Shown here piece after piece: positions 25,867-33,159 of a stretch of 33,159 nt of DNA. A model generated the notes under the pieces. That model made no database searches. It was given only the letters and a program-made list of their open reading frames with translations, and was not told the DNA's origin. How positions within the stretch are numbered: position 1 is the stretch's first letter; every line of letters starts with the position of its first letter. Where the stretch lies: the NCBI GenBank assembly GCA_930987745.1, contig CAKNKX010000017.1, positions 1 through 33,159 of the forward strand. Direction: 5' to 3'. The translations under genes were made by a program, and so were the position numbers. This DNA is from an uncultured Clostridium sp. Lineage in GTDB: Bacteria > Bacillota > Clostridia > TANB77 > CAG-508.

Positions 25867-27369
25867 CTATTTTTTATTCTTTTTTTCTTTTTCTATTTCT
25901 TCAATTAATTCTTTAACTATAATTCTTTCATCATAAGGATGTTTTATTCCATTTATTTCTTGATATGGTTCATGTCCTTTTCCTGCTAAGACTATGATAT
26001 CTCTTTTTGTTGCCATTTTAATCGCTTCTTTTATGGCTTCTGTTCTATCTACTATTACTTTATATTTTCCTTTTGTCTTTTTTATTCCTTCTTCAATTTG
26101 TTCTACTATTTTTTCTGGTTCTTCTGTTCTTGGATTATCTGAAGTTATAAATGTAAAGTCTGCTATTCTTCCAGAAATTTCACCCATAATAGGTCTTTTG
26201 CCAGAATCTCTATCTCCTCCACATCCAAACACAGAAATTACTTTTCCTCTTGTATAACTTTTTACTGCTTGTAAGATATTTTCTAAACTTTCTGGTGAAT
26301 GTGCATAATCTATCATTATTGGAATTTCTAATTTATTGTTTACAAGTTCAGACCTTCCTGGAACTCTAACTTCCAATAAAGCTTCTTTTATCACTTCTGG
26401 TTCAATTCCAAATTTTTGTGCAACACAAATAGCAGCAAGTGAGTTATAAACACTAAATCTTCCTGGAATACATGTTTTTACTCTCTCATTTCTATCTGTT
26501 AGTTTAACTTTAAAATCTACATATGAATTTGTTATTGTAATATCTTTTGCTAAAACATTTGCAAAATTATCTATTCCATATGTTGTAATTTGACTATCTG
26601 GAAACATTCTAGGAATTTTAGCACCATGAAGGTCATCTGTATTTACAATTCCTACTTTACACATTTCAAATAATTTTAGTTTAGAATTAAAATAATCTTG
26701 CATATCTGGGTGTTCTGTTGGACTTATATGGTCTTCTGATAAATTTGTAAATAAAACTATATCAAAATGACATCCATCTACTCTATGTAATTTTAAGCTT
26801 TGTGATGACACTTCCATAACTACTACTTCTACTTTTTCTTCTACCATTTTACTAAATAACTTTTGAAGTTCTAAGCTTTCAGGAGTTGTTCTATCACTAT
26901 CGCCTAATTTTTTACCATTAATATATGTTGCAATAGTTCCTATTAATCCGACTTTTTTCCCTGCTTTTTCCAAAATTTCTTTAATCATAAATGTTGTTGT
27001 AGTTTTTCCTTTAGTTCCTGTTACACCTATTAATTTAAATTTTCTAGATGGATTACCATAGAAGTTACTAGACACAATTGCTAAAGCTTCTCTTGTATCT
27101 TTTGCCATCACAACAACAATATTATCTAAATTTTTTATTTGTTTTAAATCACAACCTTCTTCAATAATAATTGCTGTTGCACCATTTTCAATTGCTGAAT
27201 CTATAAATTTATGACCATCTACTTTGAATCCTTTTATTGCAACAAATAAAAAGCCTTCTTCTACATTTTTAGAATTACTTTCTACTCCTTTTATATCTCT
27301 ATCTAAATCTCCTTTAACTTTTAGCCCTTCTAGCCCTATTAACATTTCTTTTAATTTCATTTTTTCCAA
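25867..27369 (-). CDS. murE: UDP-MurNAc-tripeptide ligase MurE (meso-diaminopimelate type)
   Basis: Cytosolic ATP-dependent ligase adding the third stem-peptide residue. P-loop VTGTKGKTTTTFMI, TTPESLELQKLF, the carbamylated-lysine region (EVSSQSLKLHRVDG), DYAHSPESLENIL, GCGGDRDSGKRPIMGEI, and DNPRTEEP. The DNPR form is the meso-Dap-specific signature, so a meso-Dap peptidoglycan is expected. About 500 residues. It starts at ATG 27369; ATG 27360 is also possible. murF and murD, usually nearby in dcw clusters, are absent here. Confidence 0.95.
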   Translation of the reverse strand: MEKMKLKEMLIGLEGLKVKGDLDRDIKGVESNSKNVEEGFLFVAIKGFKVDGHKFIDSAIENGATAIIIEEGCDLKQIKNLDNIVVVMAKDTREALAIVSSNFYGNPSRKFKLIGVTGTKGKTTTTFMIKEILEKAGKKVGLIGTIATYINGKKLGDSDRTTPESLELQKLFSKMVEEKVEVVVMEVSSQSLKLHRVDGCHFDIVLFTNLSEDHISPTEHPDMQDYFNSKLKLFEMCKVGIVNTDDLHGAKIPRMFPDSQITTYGIDNFANVLAKDITITNSYVDFKVKLTDRNERVKTCIPGRFSVYNSLAAICVAQKFGIEPEVIKEALLEVRVPGRSELVNNKLEIPIMIDYAHSPESLENILQAVKSYTRGKVISVFGCGGDRDSGKRPIMGEISGRIADFTFITSDNPRTEEPEKIVEQIEEGIKKTKGKYKVIVDRTEAIKEAIKMATKRDIIVLAGKGHEPYQEINGIKHPYDERIIVKELIEEIEKEKKNKK

Positions 27370-27473
27370 ATCCTTTCATTTTCTAGAAAAATATTATTTT
27401 GTAATTTACAATTGTAATATTTACAATCGTTTACATTATATAACTAATTTGGCAATTTGTATAGGGTTTTAAG

Positions 27474-29466
27474 CTAATATTTTAGATAAATTTTACTTGT
27501 GTTACTAACTACAATACCTGGTTTTGGAGTCTGTTCTGTAACATATGTATTTCCCTTATCTAATTCTTCTGTTTCATTTTCTATTACAACCTCAAAACCT
27601 ATTTCTTTTAAGATATTTTCCGCTTCTTTTATACTCTTTTTAGTCACATCTGGAACCTCTACTTGTTCTATTTTTTCTATTTCTTCTTCATTTCCTTGAC
27701 TTACTTCTAAATATGGCAATATCTCACTAAATATCTGCCCTCCTACTGGTGCTGCAACTCCTCCTCCTTGATGTCCTCCTTCTCCTGTTGGATTATATAA
27801 AGTAACTAGAACTACAACTTGTGGATTATCTATTGGTGCAACACCTAAAAATGATGTTACATATTTGTTTGTATTTACTCCATCTTCAGATGTTCCTGTT
27901 TTCCCCCCTATCCTATAACCTGCAACTTTTGCATTTTTTCCGAGTTCCCTCTGATACAACAGATTCCATCATGCTAAGTACTTTTTCTGAAGTTTCTTTT
28001 GAAATAACTGTTCCATTTGTTTTTACAGGAATATCTGTTACTTCTTTAGTTTCACTATTAATTATTTGTTTTACTACTCTTGGTGTAACACTTGTTCCAC
28101 CATTTGCTATTGAAGATACTGCAGTTACTAATTGCAAAGGAGTTATTTCAAATCTTTGACCAAAGCTAATTGTTGCAAGTTCAACAGGACCAGCTTTTTC
28201 TTTTGCTAAAAATATACTTGTTGCTTCCCCTGGTAAGTCTACTCCTGTAGGTTTTAATAAGCCAAATTTTTCTAAATATTCATAGTATTTTGTAACCCCT
28301 ATTTTTTGTCCTAACCCAATAAAAACCGGATTACATGAATTCATAAGTCCTTGTCTTAAACTTTCTGACCCATGTGGTCTATAATATCTCCAACACTTAA
28401 TTCTAACTCCTGCAATTTCTATTCCTCCATTACAGTTAAATTCTCCTTCATTATCTGTATCTGTTATTCCTTCTTCAAGTGCAGCTGATGCTGTTATTAA
28501 TTTAAATACAGAACCAGGTTCATATGTATCTTGTATAGCTCTATTTCTCCAAACTGCTTGTAAATTTTTTGTTTTTTCACTTTGGTCTATTTCTTCCCAT
28601 ATTCCTTTTAATTCATCTGTATATGCTTCATATGGTTCATTTAAGTTATAGCTTGGGTATGTTGCCATTGCTAATATGTCTCCGGTATTTGGATACATGA
28701 CGACAATATTTCCTCCATCTGTGCATTTATTGTCTATACAAGCTTCTTCTAAGTATTTTTCTACTATTGATTGAATCGTTAAATCTATTGTTAAAACCAA
28801 ATCATTACCATCTATTGCTGAAACGTAATTTTCTCCTTCTGTTCCTATTTCTCCTCCTTTTGCATCTGTATGTCTTTGTATTGAACCTTTTGTTCCTTTT
28901 AATTCATTTTCATATTTTGCCTCTATTCCATCTAACCCTTGATTATCACTTCCGCAAAACCCTATTACTTGTGACGCTAAGTTATTATATGGATAATATC
29001 TTTTTGTATCTTCATCTATATTTATTCCAGATGTAATATTGTTTTCTTCCATCCATAACCTTAATTCATCAGTTTTATCCTTATCTACTTTTTTTGCTAT
29101 TGTTTCTATCGAACTTCTTTTAGTTACTTTTTTATATACAGTATCATAATCTAGTTCAAATATTTCTGATAATTTCTTAGCTACTTTTTCTTTATTTTCT
29201 TTTGCAATATTTCCTGGATTTACTGTTACTGTTTCTACAGTACTACTTATTGCTAATGCATTTTTTCCTGTTCTATCATATATTGTTCCTCTTTTTGGAT
29301 TTATAGTTCTATCTAAAGTCTGTTGTTCATATGCCAAAGTAGATAGTTCTTCACCTTTTACAAATTGTATGTAACCTATCCTTGCTATTAAACAGATAAT
29401 TAGGAAAAATGCAATAAACATAGTATTTCTCATTTTTTTCTTGCTAGAAAGCTGTGCCAAAACCAT
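27474..29466 (-). CDS. spoVD: Class B penicillin-binding transpeptidase (SpoVD/PBP2-type), read through a +1 frameshift
   Basis: Membrane-anchored DD-transpeptidase that cross-links septal or spore peptidoglycan with FtsW. N-terminal membrane anchor (~14-33), dimerisation domain, transpeptidase domain with Ser319-x-x-Lys322 (PGSVFKLI), Ser377-Cys-Asn379, and Lys522-Thr-Gly, then a C-terminal PASTA domain (VEVPDVTKKSIKEAENILKEIGF). The KTG box is encoded after the shift. CGG is codon 509: segments 27943-29466 and 27474-27941 join as EGT-GKNAKVAGYRIGGKTGTS, 663 residues, normal for SpoVD. Unshifted, it ends at TAG nine codons after CGG and lacks KTG and PASTA, so it would be inactive. SpoVD versus division PBP2 cannot be separated by sequence alone. 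Confidence 0.87.
27939..27942 (-). other. +1 frameshift site CGGA (spoVD)
   Basis: GGA ACT CGG AAA AAA TGC in frame. Skipping the C gives GGA ACT GGA AAA AAT GCA AAA, restoring the GTGKNA...KTGT segment. Confidence 0.88.
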
Positions 29467-29526
29467 AAAAAAATCCTCCTAACTAATTTTATTAAGAAGA
29501 TTTTTATTTATGCCAATTGAGAAAAA

Positions 29527-29575
29527 TAGGGACGGAGCTTTTTTGTCTCAAGTCTGTCCCTATTTTTTCTATTTT
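29527..29575 (-). terminator. Hairpin between ftsL and spoVD (possible dispersed repeat)
   Basis: AATAGGGAC ... GTCCCTATT stem, 9 bp or more, with T tail on the minus strand. The inner sequence (CAGACTTGAGACAAAAAAG) resembles intergenic repeats I have seen in Firmicutes, but that is an impression, not a match. Confidence 0.6.
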
Positions 29576-30080
29576 AATTTTTAAATTTATCTAATAATTT
29601 TTGAAACCAATTTTCATTTTCGTCATCTTCTATTGTTATTTCTTCTTTTGATGGTTCAACATAATCTTTCTTTGGTAGAATTACATTTACTGTTTGTTTG
29701 TTTGTTAATTTTTGCATACCTAATTGTTCTTTTGCTAACTTTTCAATATTATTTGCATTTAAACTATTTTCTATGCTTACTTCTAATTGCTCGTTTTCTT
29801 TTTCTAGTGAAGCTAATTGTTGTTTTAAGTCTTGAACTTCATTAAATTTCTCATTTATTTGGGAATTTCGGTAACTTATAGTTACTAATAGCAAGAATAT
29901 CCCTGCTACAACTAAAGTAAGTTGTCTTTGTCTTACTTTTTGTGCTTTTGAAACTTTTACTTCTTGTCTTGGTAAGTCTTCCACAACTCTTAATCTAGTT
30001 TTTTTTCTCTTTTGTTTTCTTTGATAGTCAGGTTCTAGTTTTCTTGGACTAGTACCAGTTTCATATCTTGCTCTAGCCAT
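29574..30080 (-). CDS. ftsL: FtsL/DivIC-like septum protein
   Basis: 168 residues: basic cytosolic N-terminus (~55 residues), one membrane helix (~53-72, LTLVVAGIFLLLVTISY), then a heptad coiled coil (NEKFNEVQDLKQQLASLEKENEQLEVSI) and a conserved LAKEQLGM-type motif. It helps assemble FtsW and its PBP at the septum. The position between rsmH and spoVD is the canonical ftsL place. Start ATG 30080 after GGAGGG. No in-frame CGG. Confidence 0.88.
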   Translation of the reverse strand: MARARYETGTSPRKLEPDYQRKQKRKKTRLRVVEDLPRQEVKVSKAQKVRQRQLTLVVAGIFLLLVTISYRNSQINEKFNEVQDLKQQLASLEKENEQLEVSIENSLNANNIEKLAKEQLGMQKLTNKQTVNVILPKKDYVEPSKEEITIEDDENENWFQKLLDKFKN

Positions 30081-30098
30081 AAGTTACCCTCCTTTCCT

Positions 30099-31037
30099 TT
30101 ATCTTTCTTGTATTTTTTCAAAAATCCTTAGTTTTGCACTTTTACTTCTAGAATTTTCTTCTTGTTCTTCTTTGCTTGCAATTATTGGTTTTCTAGTAAT
30201 TATTTTTCCTTCTGATTTAGCCCCACATACACAATATGGTAAATCAGGTGGACATGTACATTTTCCTTTTGCTTCTATAAAAGCATTTTTTACTGCTCTA
30301 TCTTCTAGAGAATGAAATGTAATAACACATAGTCTTCCTGCTGGTTTTAGACATTCAATTGAATCTTTCATTGTTTGATATAATGGATGAATTTCATTAT
30401 TTACTTCTATTCTTATCGCTTGAAAAGTTCTTTTTGCTGGATGCCCATCATTTTGTTTTGACTTTGGAATTGATTTTTCTATTATTTCTACTAACTCTTT
30501 TGTAGTTTCTATCTGTTTTTGTTTTCTTGCTTCACAAATATTTTTTGCAATTTTTCTTGAAAATCTTTCTTCTCCATATTCATAAATTAGATTTGCTAAA
30601 TCTTCTTCTTTATATGTATTTACAACATCTTTTGCTGTGAGTGTTTGGGTTCTATCCATTCTCATATCTAATTCATTTTCACCTAAGTAGCTAAACCCTC
30701 TTTTTCTTTCATCTAATTGATATGAAGAAACTCCTAAGTCTAACAAAATTCCATCTACTTTATCTATGTTTAATTTTCCTAGTATTTCTTTTATATTATC
30801 ATGGTTATCATGTACATATGTAACATTTGAAAAATCTTTTAATTTTTCTTTTGCGGCTTTTAGTGCTTCTTCATCTCTGTCTATTCCAATTAGTCTACCA
30901 TTTTCATTTAGTCTTTTCACTATTTCAAAACTATGTCCTGCACCGCCAATTGTTCCATCTACATATATTCCATCTGGTTTTATTTTTAACCCTTCTATAC
31001 ATTCTTGTAATAAGACTGGTTTATGTTTAAATTCCAA
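30099..31037 (-). CDS. rsmH: 16S rRNA (cytosine-1402-N4)-methyltransferase RsmH
   Basis: Methylates C1402 of 16S rRNA (former mraW). Motifs: [27 protein letters not shown] (SAM-binding), [89 protein letters not shown]. About 312 residues. I chose TTG 31037 because GAGGTG lies 5 nt upstream; the longer in-frame TTG at 31055 has no good Shine-Dalgarno. Second gene of the dcw run. Confidence 0.93.
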   Translation of the reverse strand: MEFKHKPVLLQECIEGLKIKPDGIYVDGTIGGAGHSFEIVKRLNENGRLIGIDRDEEALKAAKEKLKDFSNVTYVHDNHDNIKEILGKLNIDKVDGILLDLGVSSYQLDERKRGFSYLGENELDMRMDRTQTLTAKDVVNTYKEEDLANLIYEYGEERFSRKIAKNICEARKQKQIETTKELVEIIEKSIPKSKQNDGHPAKRTFQAIRIEVNNEIHPLYQTMKDSIECLKPAGRLCVITFHSLEDRAVKNAFIEAKGKCTCPPDLPYCVCGAKSEGKIITRKPIIASKEEQEENSRSKSAKLRIFEKIQER

Positions 31038-31071
31038 TTTGTCACCTCGAAACAAGTTTAAATTATGATTA

Positions 31072-31101
31072 CAGCTGGTAATTTAAAACTTACCAGCTGC
31101 T
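31072..31101. repeat. Perfect inverted repeat upstream of rsmH
   Basis: AGCTGGTAA...TTACCAGCT, a 9- to 10-bp perfect stem with an 8-nt loop, about 35 nt before rsmH. It lacks a long T tail in the minus direction, so its role (processing site, attenuator) is open. Confidence 0.75.
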
Positions 31102-31139
31102 ATTCCTTCTTATGTGCTTTACTTGTTTTAACTTTTCTT

Positions 31140-31262
31140 AAGTGTTGTTTAAAAATCTCTTGTATTTTTAAACAATTTTTCTTTTGTAATTTCATCTTTT
31201 GTACTTTTTTCTTTTGTAACTTTATCTTTTGTACTCTGAAATTTTTTCTTTTGTAAATTTGT
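31140..31262. repeat. Tandem degenerate repeats in the mraZ-rsmH gap
   Basis: About five copies of CTTTTGTA, spaced alternately by ~8-14 and ~11-17 nt, fill this AT-rich gap. No ORF with a ribosome-binding site is supported here. Confidence 0.7.
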
Positions 31263-31293
31263 CTTAAGTAAGATTTATATAAACTTTTGCAAG

Positions 31294-31719
31294 TTATATA
31301 CCAAGCATTGTCATATTTTCTGCAATTTCGTCAGCTGAAATATTTTCATCACATTTTTCCCATGTTTCTTTATTCCAAATTTCAAGTCTTGTTCCAACAC
31401 CAATTATTACTGCTTCTTTTTCCAATCCTGCTGCTATTCTTAAATTATTTGGTATTAGGAATCTTCCTTGTTTGTCTATTTCACATTCTGTTGCTCCTGA
31501 TAAGAAAAATCTTACAAAGTTTCTGGCATTTTTATCTGATAGTGGTAATGCTTTTAATTTTGTTTCGAAATTTAACCACTCACTTTGTGAAAACGCAAAT
31601 AAACATCCATCTAATCCTTTTGTTACGATGAATTTTTCTCCCATATCTTGTCTTAGTTTTGCAGGCATTATAAGTCTTCCTTTTGCATCTAGAGAATGCG
31701 CGTATTCACCTATTAGCAA
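31294..31719 (-). CDS. mraZ: Transcriptional regulator MraZ
   Basis: AbrB-type DNA-binding protein that represses the dcw operon it heads. Two tandem MraZ half-domains: [23 protein letters not shown] and [23 protein letters not shown] (DxKGR/DxQGR motifs). 141 residues, normal. Start TTG 31719 after AGAGGTG. Four GTGG boxes lie just upstream. Confidence 0.95.
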   Translation of the reverse strand: MLIGEYAHSLDAKGRLIMPAKLRQDMGEKFIVTKGLDGCLFAFSQSEWLNFETKLKALPLSDKNARNFVRFFLSGATECEIDKQGRFLIPNNLRIAAGLEKEAVIIGVGTRLEIWNKETWEKCDENISADEIAENMTMLGI

Positions 31720-31736
31720 TTAAATTTCACCTCTTT

Positions 31737-31771
31737 CCACTTTTCTACCACTTTGTACCACTTTTCTCCAC
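31737..31771 (-). promoter_or_regulatory. Four MraZ-type GTGG operator boxes
   Basis: GTGG occurs on the minus strand at 31740, 31751, 31761 and 31771 (5' ends), with steps of 11, 10 and 10 bp. This helical-phase direct repeat is the layout known for MraZ binding to GTGG/TGGG boxes, and they lie between the promoter and mraZ. Confidence 0.75.
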
Positions 31772-31780
31772 TTCAAGTAA

Positions 31781-31809
31781 ATTTTAATATAACTTTTTAT
31801 ATTTTGCAA
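31781..31809 (-). promoter_or_regulatory. Promoter of the mraZ-headed dcw run
   Basis: On the minus strand TTGCAA (31809-31804), 17-nt spacer, TAAAAT (31786-31781), just upstream of the GTGG boxes. Confidence 0.6.
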
Positions 31810-31985
31810 TAGTTTTTTGAATTTTTTTTATTTTTTTCTAAATTTTTCTTTTTAAGTATCTTATTTTTTTATTTTATATATGAATAAATCATATTACTAG
31901 TTCCGTATTTTCCTATTAATAGTTCGTTTTATTTTTATTTTCTAATTGCTATACTTTTTTTAAATAAGTTTTACGGAGGAGTTAT

Positions 31986-32357
31986 ATGAAAGAGCGTGAA
32001 AAAATTTTAAGAAAAAATATTGGTAAAAGGATTAAAATTGCTAGAGCCCAATCAGATTTTACACAAGAACAACTTGCTGAAAAAGCTTCTCTTTCTACTA
32101 GATATATCAGTCAACTAGAAAGAGGAATAGCTTTTGGTAGTGCTTCAACTATAACAAGTTTATGTAATGCTTTAGGAATAAATCCAGATTTCCTTTTTGA
32201 TGACATTATCCAAAACGACTCACCTTCTATTACAGAAATTGTTGATAATACATTTTTAGAAAATTATTTAAAATTAGATAAACATCATAGAAAGATTGTA
32301 AATACACTAACTTCAGATTTAGTAAAGTTACAGTCAGAGAAACCAAAAAAAGCATAG
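31986..32357 (+). CDS. Cro/CI-type helix-turn-helix regulator
   Basis: 123 residues. The N-terminal HTH_3 domain (RIKIARAQSDFTQEQLAEKASLSTRYISQLERG ... LCNALGINPDFLF) is followed by a short C-terminal tail without sensor domain. Shine-Dalgarno GGAGG 6 nt before ATG. It lies between mraZ (divergent) and a remnant hydrolase/mobile-element end, and may belong to the integrated element or be a chromosomal XRE regulator. Target unknown. Confidence 0.85.
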   Translation: MKEREKILRKNIGKRIKIARAQSDFTQEQLAEKASLSTRYISQLERGIAFGSASTITSLCNALGINPDFLFDDIIQNDSPSITEIVDNTFLENYLKLDKHHRKIVNTLTSDLVKLQSEKPKKA

Positions 32358-32372
32358 ATATGCTTTTTTTAT
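32345..32372. terminator. Terminator between HTH gene and hydrolase remnant
   Basis: AAAAAAAGCATA / TATGCTTTTTTT stem overlapping the HTH stop codon; works on both strands for convergent genes. Confidence 0.8.
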
Positions 32373-32383
32373 TTTACTCTTAT

Positions 32384-32812
32384 TTAATTTATAGTTGTAG
32401 CAGTTGGTCCGCTACCAACAACTTCTTCTTGAAGTGACCTCCATGTATTACATCCAACAATTCCATCTACAGCTAACCCTCTTGTTCTTTGATATTCTCT
32501 TACTGCATTTTGTGTTCCACTTCCAAATATTCCATCTAATCCATTTGTTCTAAAGCCTAATGTATTTAAATCATCTTGTGCAATTAATACATAATTACTT
32601 AAACTTCCTCTTCTTAAAGTTGGAAATCCTCCTGTTGAACAAGCAGGCTTACCGAAATCTTTTATCAAAATGTACCCATGTTGGAGTAAGACTAATTGGT
32701 TCTACATAATACCAAATTCCAGAGTTGTTAGCAGAATTCCAAAGCCTTGTTCTCTCTGAAGCAGATAATCTTTGACCCACATCAAAAGCTGTTCCTGCAT
32801 AGTGTTGTGATT
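32384..32812 (-). pseudogene. Peptidase M15-like plus peptidoglycan-binding domain hydrolase, 5' truncated, with a +1 CGGT frameshift
   Basis: C-terminal part of a D-Ala-D-Ala carboxypeptidase/endolysin type. Near its start it reads SQHYAGTAFDVGQRLS (Zn ligand H...D) and WVHFDKRF (further His). After a CGGT shift it continues GKPACSTGGFPTLRRGS and a PG-binding_1 repeat (QDDLNTLGFRTNGLDGIFGSGTQNAVREYQR). In-frame CGG is followed directly by TAA (32653-region); skipping the C restores GKPACSTGG. The N-terminal half is missing: upstream of SQH there is a stop and the sequence turns into non-homologous DNA near 32812, where a mobile element with a serine recombinase ends. So it is an insertion-truncated gene. 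Confidence 0.7.
32651..32654 (-). other. +1 frameshift site CGGT (hydrolase remnant)
   Basis: AGA TTT CGG TAA in frame stops at once. Skipping the C gives TTT GGT AAG CCT GCT, restoring RFGKPACSTGG. The only site with CGGT rather than CGGA. Confidence 0.8.
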
Positions 32813-32821
32813 ATGCTCACA
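32806..32821. repeat. Candidate element boundary / attachment-site repeat
   Basis: TGTGA-TTATGC-TCACA inverted repeat sits exactly where homology to the hydrolase stops. Such dyads occur in serine-recombinase att sites. The other end lies outside the window, so no core duplication can be shown. Confidence 0.4.
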
Positions 32822-32917
32822 CAGTTGAACCACTTTTGATTATCGTGCAAAAAATAATTGATTTTGCCTAGCCAAAATGCAATTCTTTTTTGCACTTGTA
32901 CTTTTTATTTTATTATA

Positions 32918-33159
32918 TTATATCAATCTACTTATATCTATTTTTAATTCAAATTTTACAGATTTATCATGATAAATGTAAATTTTATCAATTAGCATGT
33001 TTAGTACCGCTTTATCTGGTACTTCCGCTTCTATAATTTGATTAAAATAATCTATTGTTTGTTTCAATTTTTCTTGCTTTATTTCTAAATCTTCATTTTG
33101 CAACTCTTGTAATTTCTTTTTTGTCTTTTCTATTTCTTTATACTTTTCTTCTTCTAAAC
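32918..33159 (-). CDS. Large serine recombinase, C-terminal end (partial)
   Basis: Frame open to the window edge (about 79 residues), ending in YHDKSVKFELKIDISRLI and preceded by a coiled-coil, Lys/Glu-rich helix (EKYKEIEKTKKKLQELQNEDLE). This matches the C-termini of large serine recombinases/DUF4368 integrases of clostridial mobile elements. The catalytic N-terminus is outside. It ends ~100 nt from the point where the hydrolase gene is cut, as expected for an integrase gene next to its att site. Confidence 0.65.
   Translation of the reverse strand, partial: LEEEKYKEIEKTKKKLQELQNEDLEIKQEKLKQTIDYFNQIIEAEVPDKAVLNMLIDKIYIYHDKSVKFELKIDISRLI

Noticed and set aside
3244..32654. The six frameshifts as plain sequencing or assembly error
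   Set aside because: Not fully excluded. Against it: none is at a homopolymer, all insert the same base before GG in the same codon phase, always giving CGG, flanks share no longer motif, and no other intact gene has any indel. A modification-dependent basecalling error at GG would be the artefact to test.
3244..32654. CGG reassigned to another amino acid or to stop
   Set aside because: Reading CGG as any sense codon leaves the wrong frame downstream, with stops within 2 to ~35 codons; as a stop it would truncate essential genes. Only a +1 (or -2) shift restores homology.

Overview
The window is AT-rich and reads as a chromosomal segment of an anaerobic, low-GC Clostridia-type Firmicute, probably an uncultured gut-type lineage. 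The evidence is the dnaG-rpoD pair, a four-subunit pyruvate:ferredoxin oxidoreductase, a flavodiiron protein with rubredoxin, a clostridial 2[4Fe-4S] ferredoxin, a csoR-copZ-copA operon, a dcw cluster with SpoVD-type PBP and mraZ, and a meso-Dap-type MurE. No tRNA, rRNA or CRISPR array was seen.

Layout. 1-2643 (minus): 5' part of rpoD, then dnaG upstream of it. 2779-4690: a frameshifted type IV pilin-like GLUG-repeat protein, with a leader holding an (AC)11 microsatellite inside a 24-codon ORF. 4692-7441 (minus): small alarmone synthetase, a short prolyl-tRNA synthetase without editing domain, scpB. 7692-8794: a decayed Rpn-family pseudogene and a small charged protein. 8839-10146: rubredoxin and flavodiiron protein. 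10247-10801: Hsp20 with a CIRCE-like operator. 10845-13568: copper efflux operon with a CsoR-type operator in its promoter. 13686-14378: a membrane protein of unknown function. 14596-17618 (plus): porCDAB. 17803-18300: a compositionally foreign Cys-rich protein. 18360-31719 (minus): one long run mraZ, rsmH, ftsL, spoVD, murE, mraY, ftsW, murG, histidine kinase, lepB, holB, ricT, ferredoxin, that is, wall synthesis and division followed by secretion, replication and RNA-processing genes. 31986-33159: an HTH regulator, and a peptidoglycan hydrolase gene truncated next to the end of a large serine recombinase gene.

Main discovery. Four otherwise intact genes (spoVD, mraY, ftsW twice, the pilin-like gene) plus the hydrolase remnant carry six +1 frameshifts. 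All six are the same event: an in-frame CGG codon followed by A or T, where omitting the C and reading GGA/GGT (Gly) restores a normal, full-length family member. Outside these six sites I found only one in-frame CGG in the window, in the foreign-looking gene at 17803. The essential KTG box of SpoVD and the HHH motif of MraY lie beyond the shift. This points to CGG being unassigned in this organism and crossed by a +1 shift (CGGN decoded as Gly), used repeatedly in essential genes. A systematic sequencing artefact is the main alternative and is discussed in the findings.
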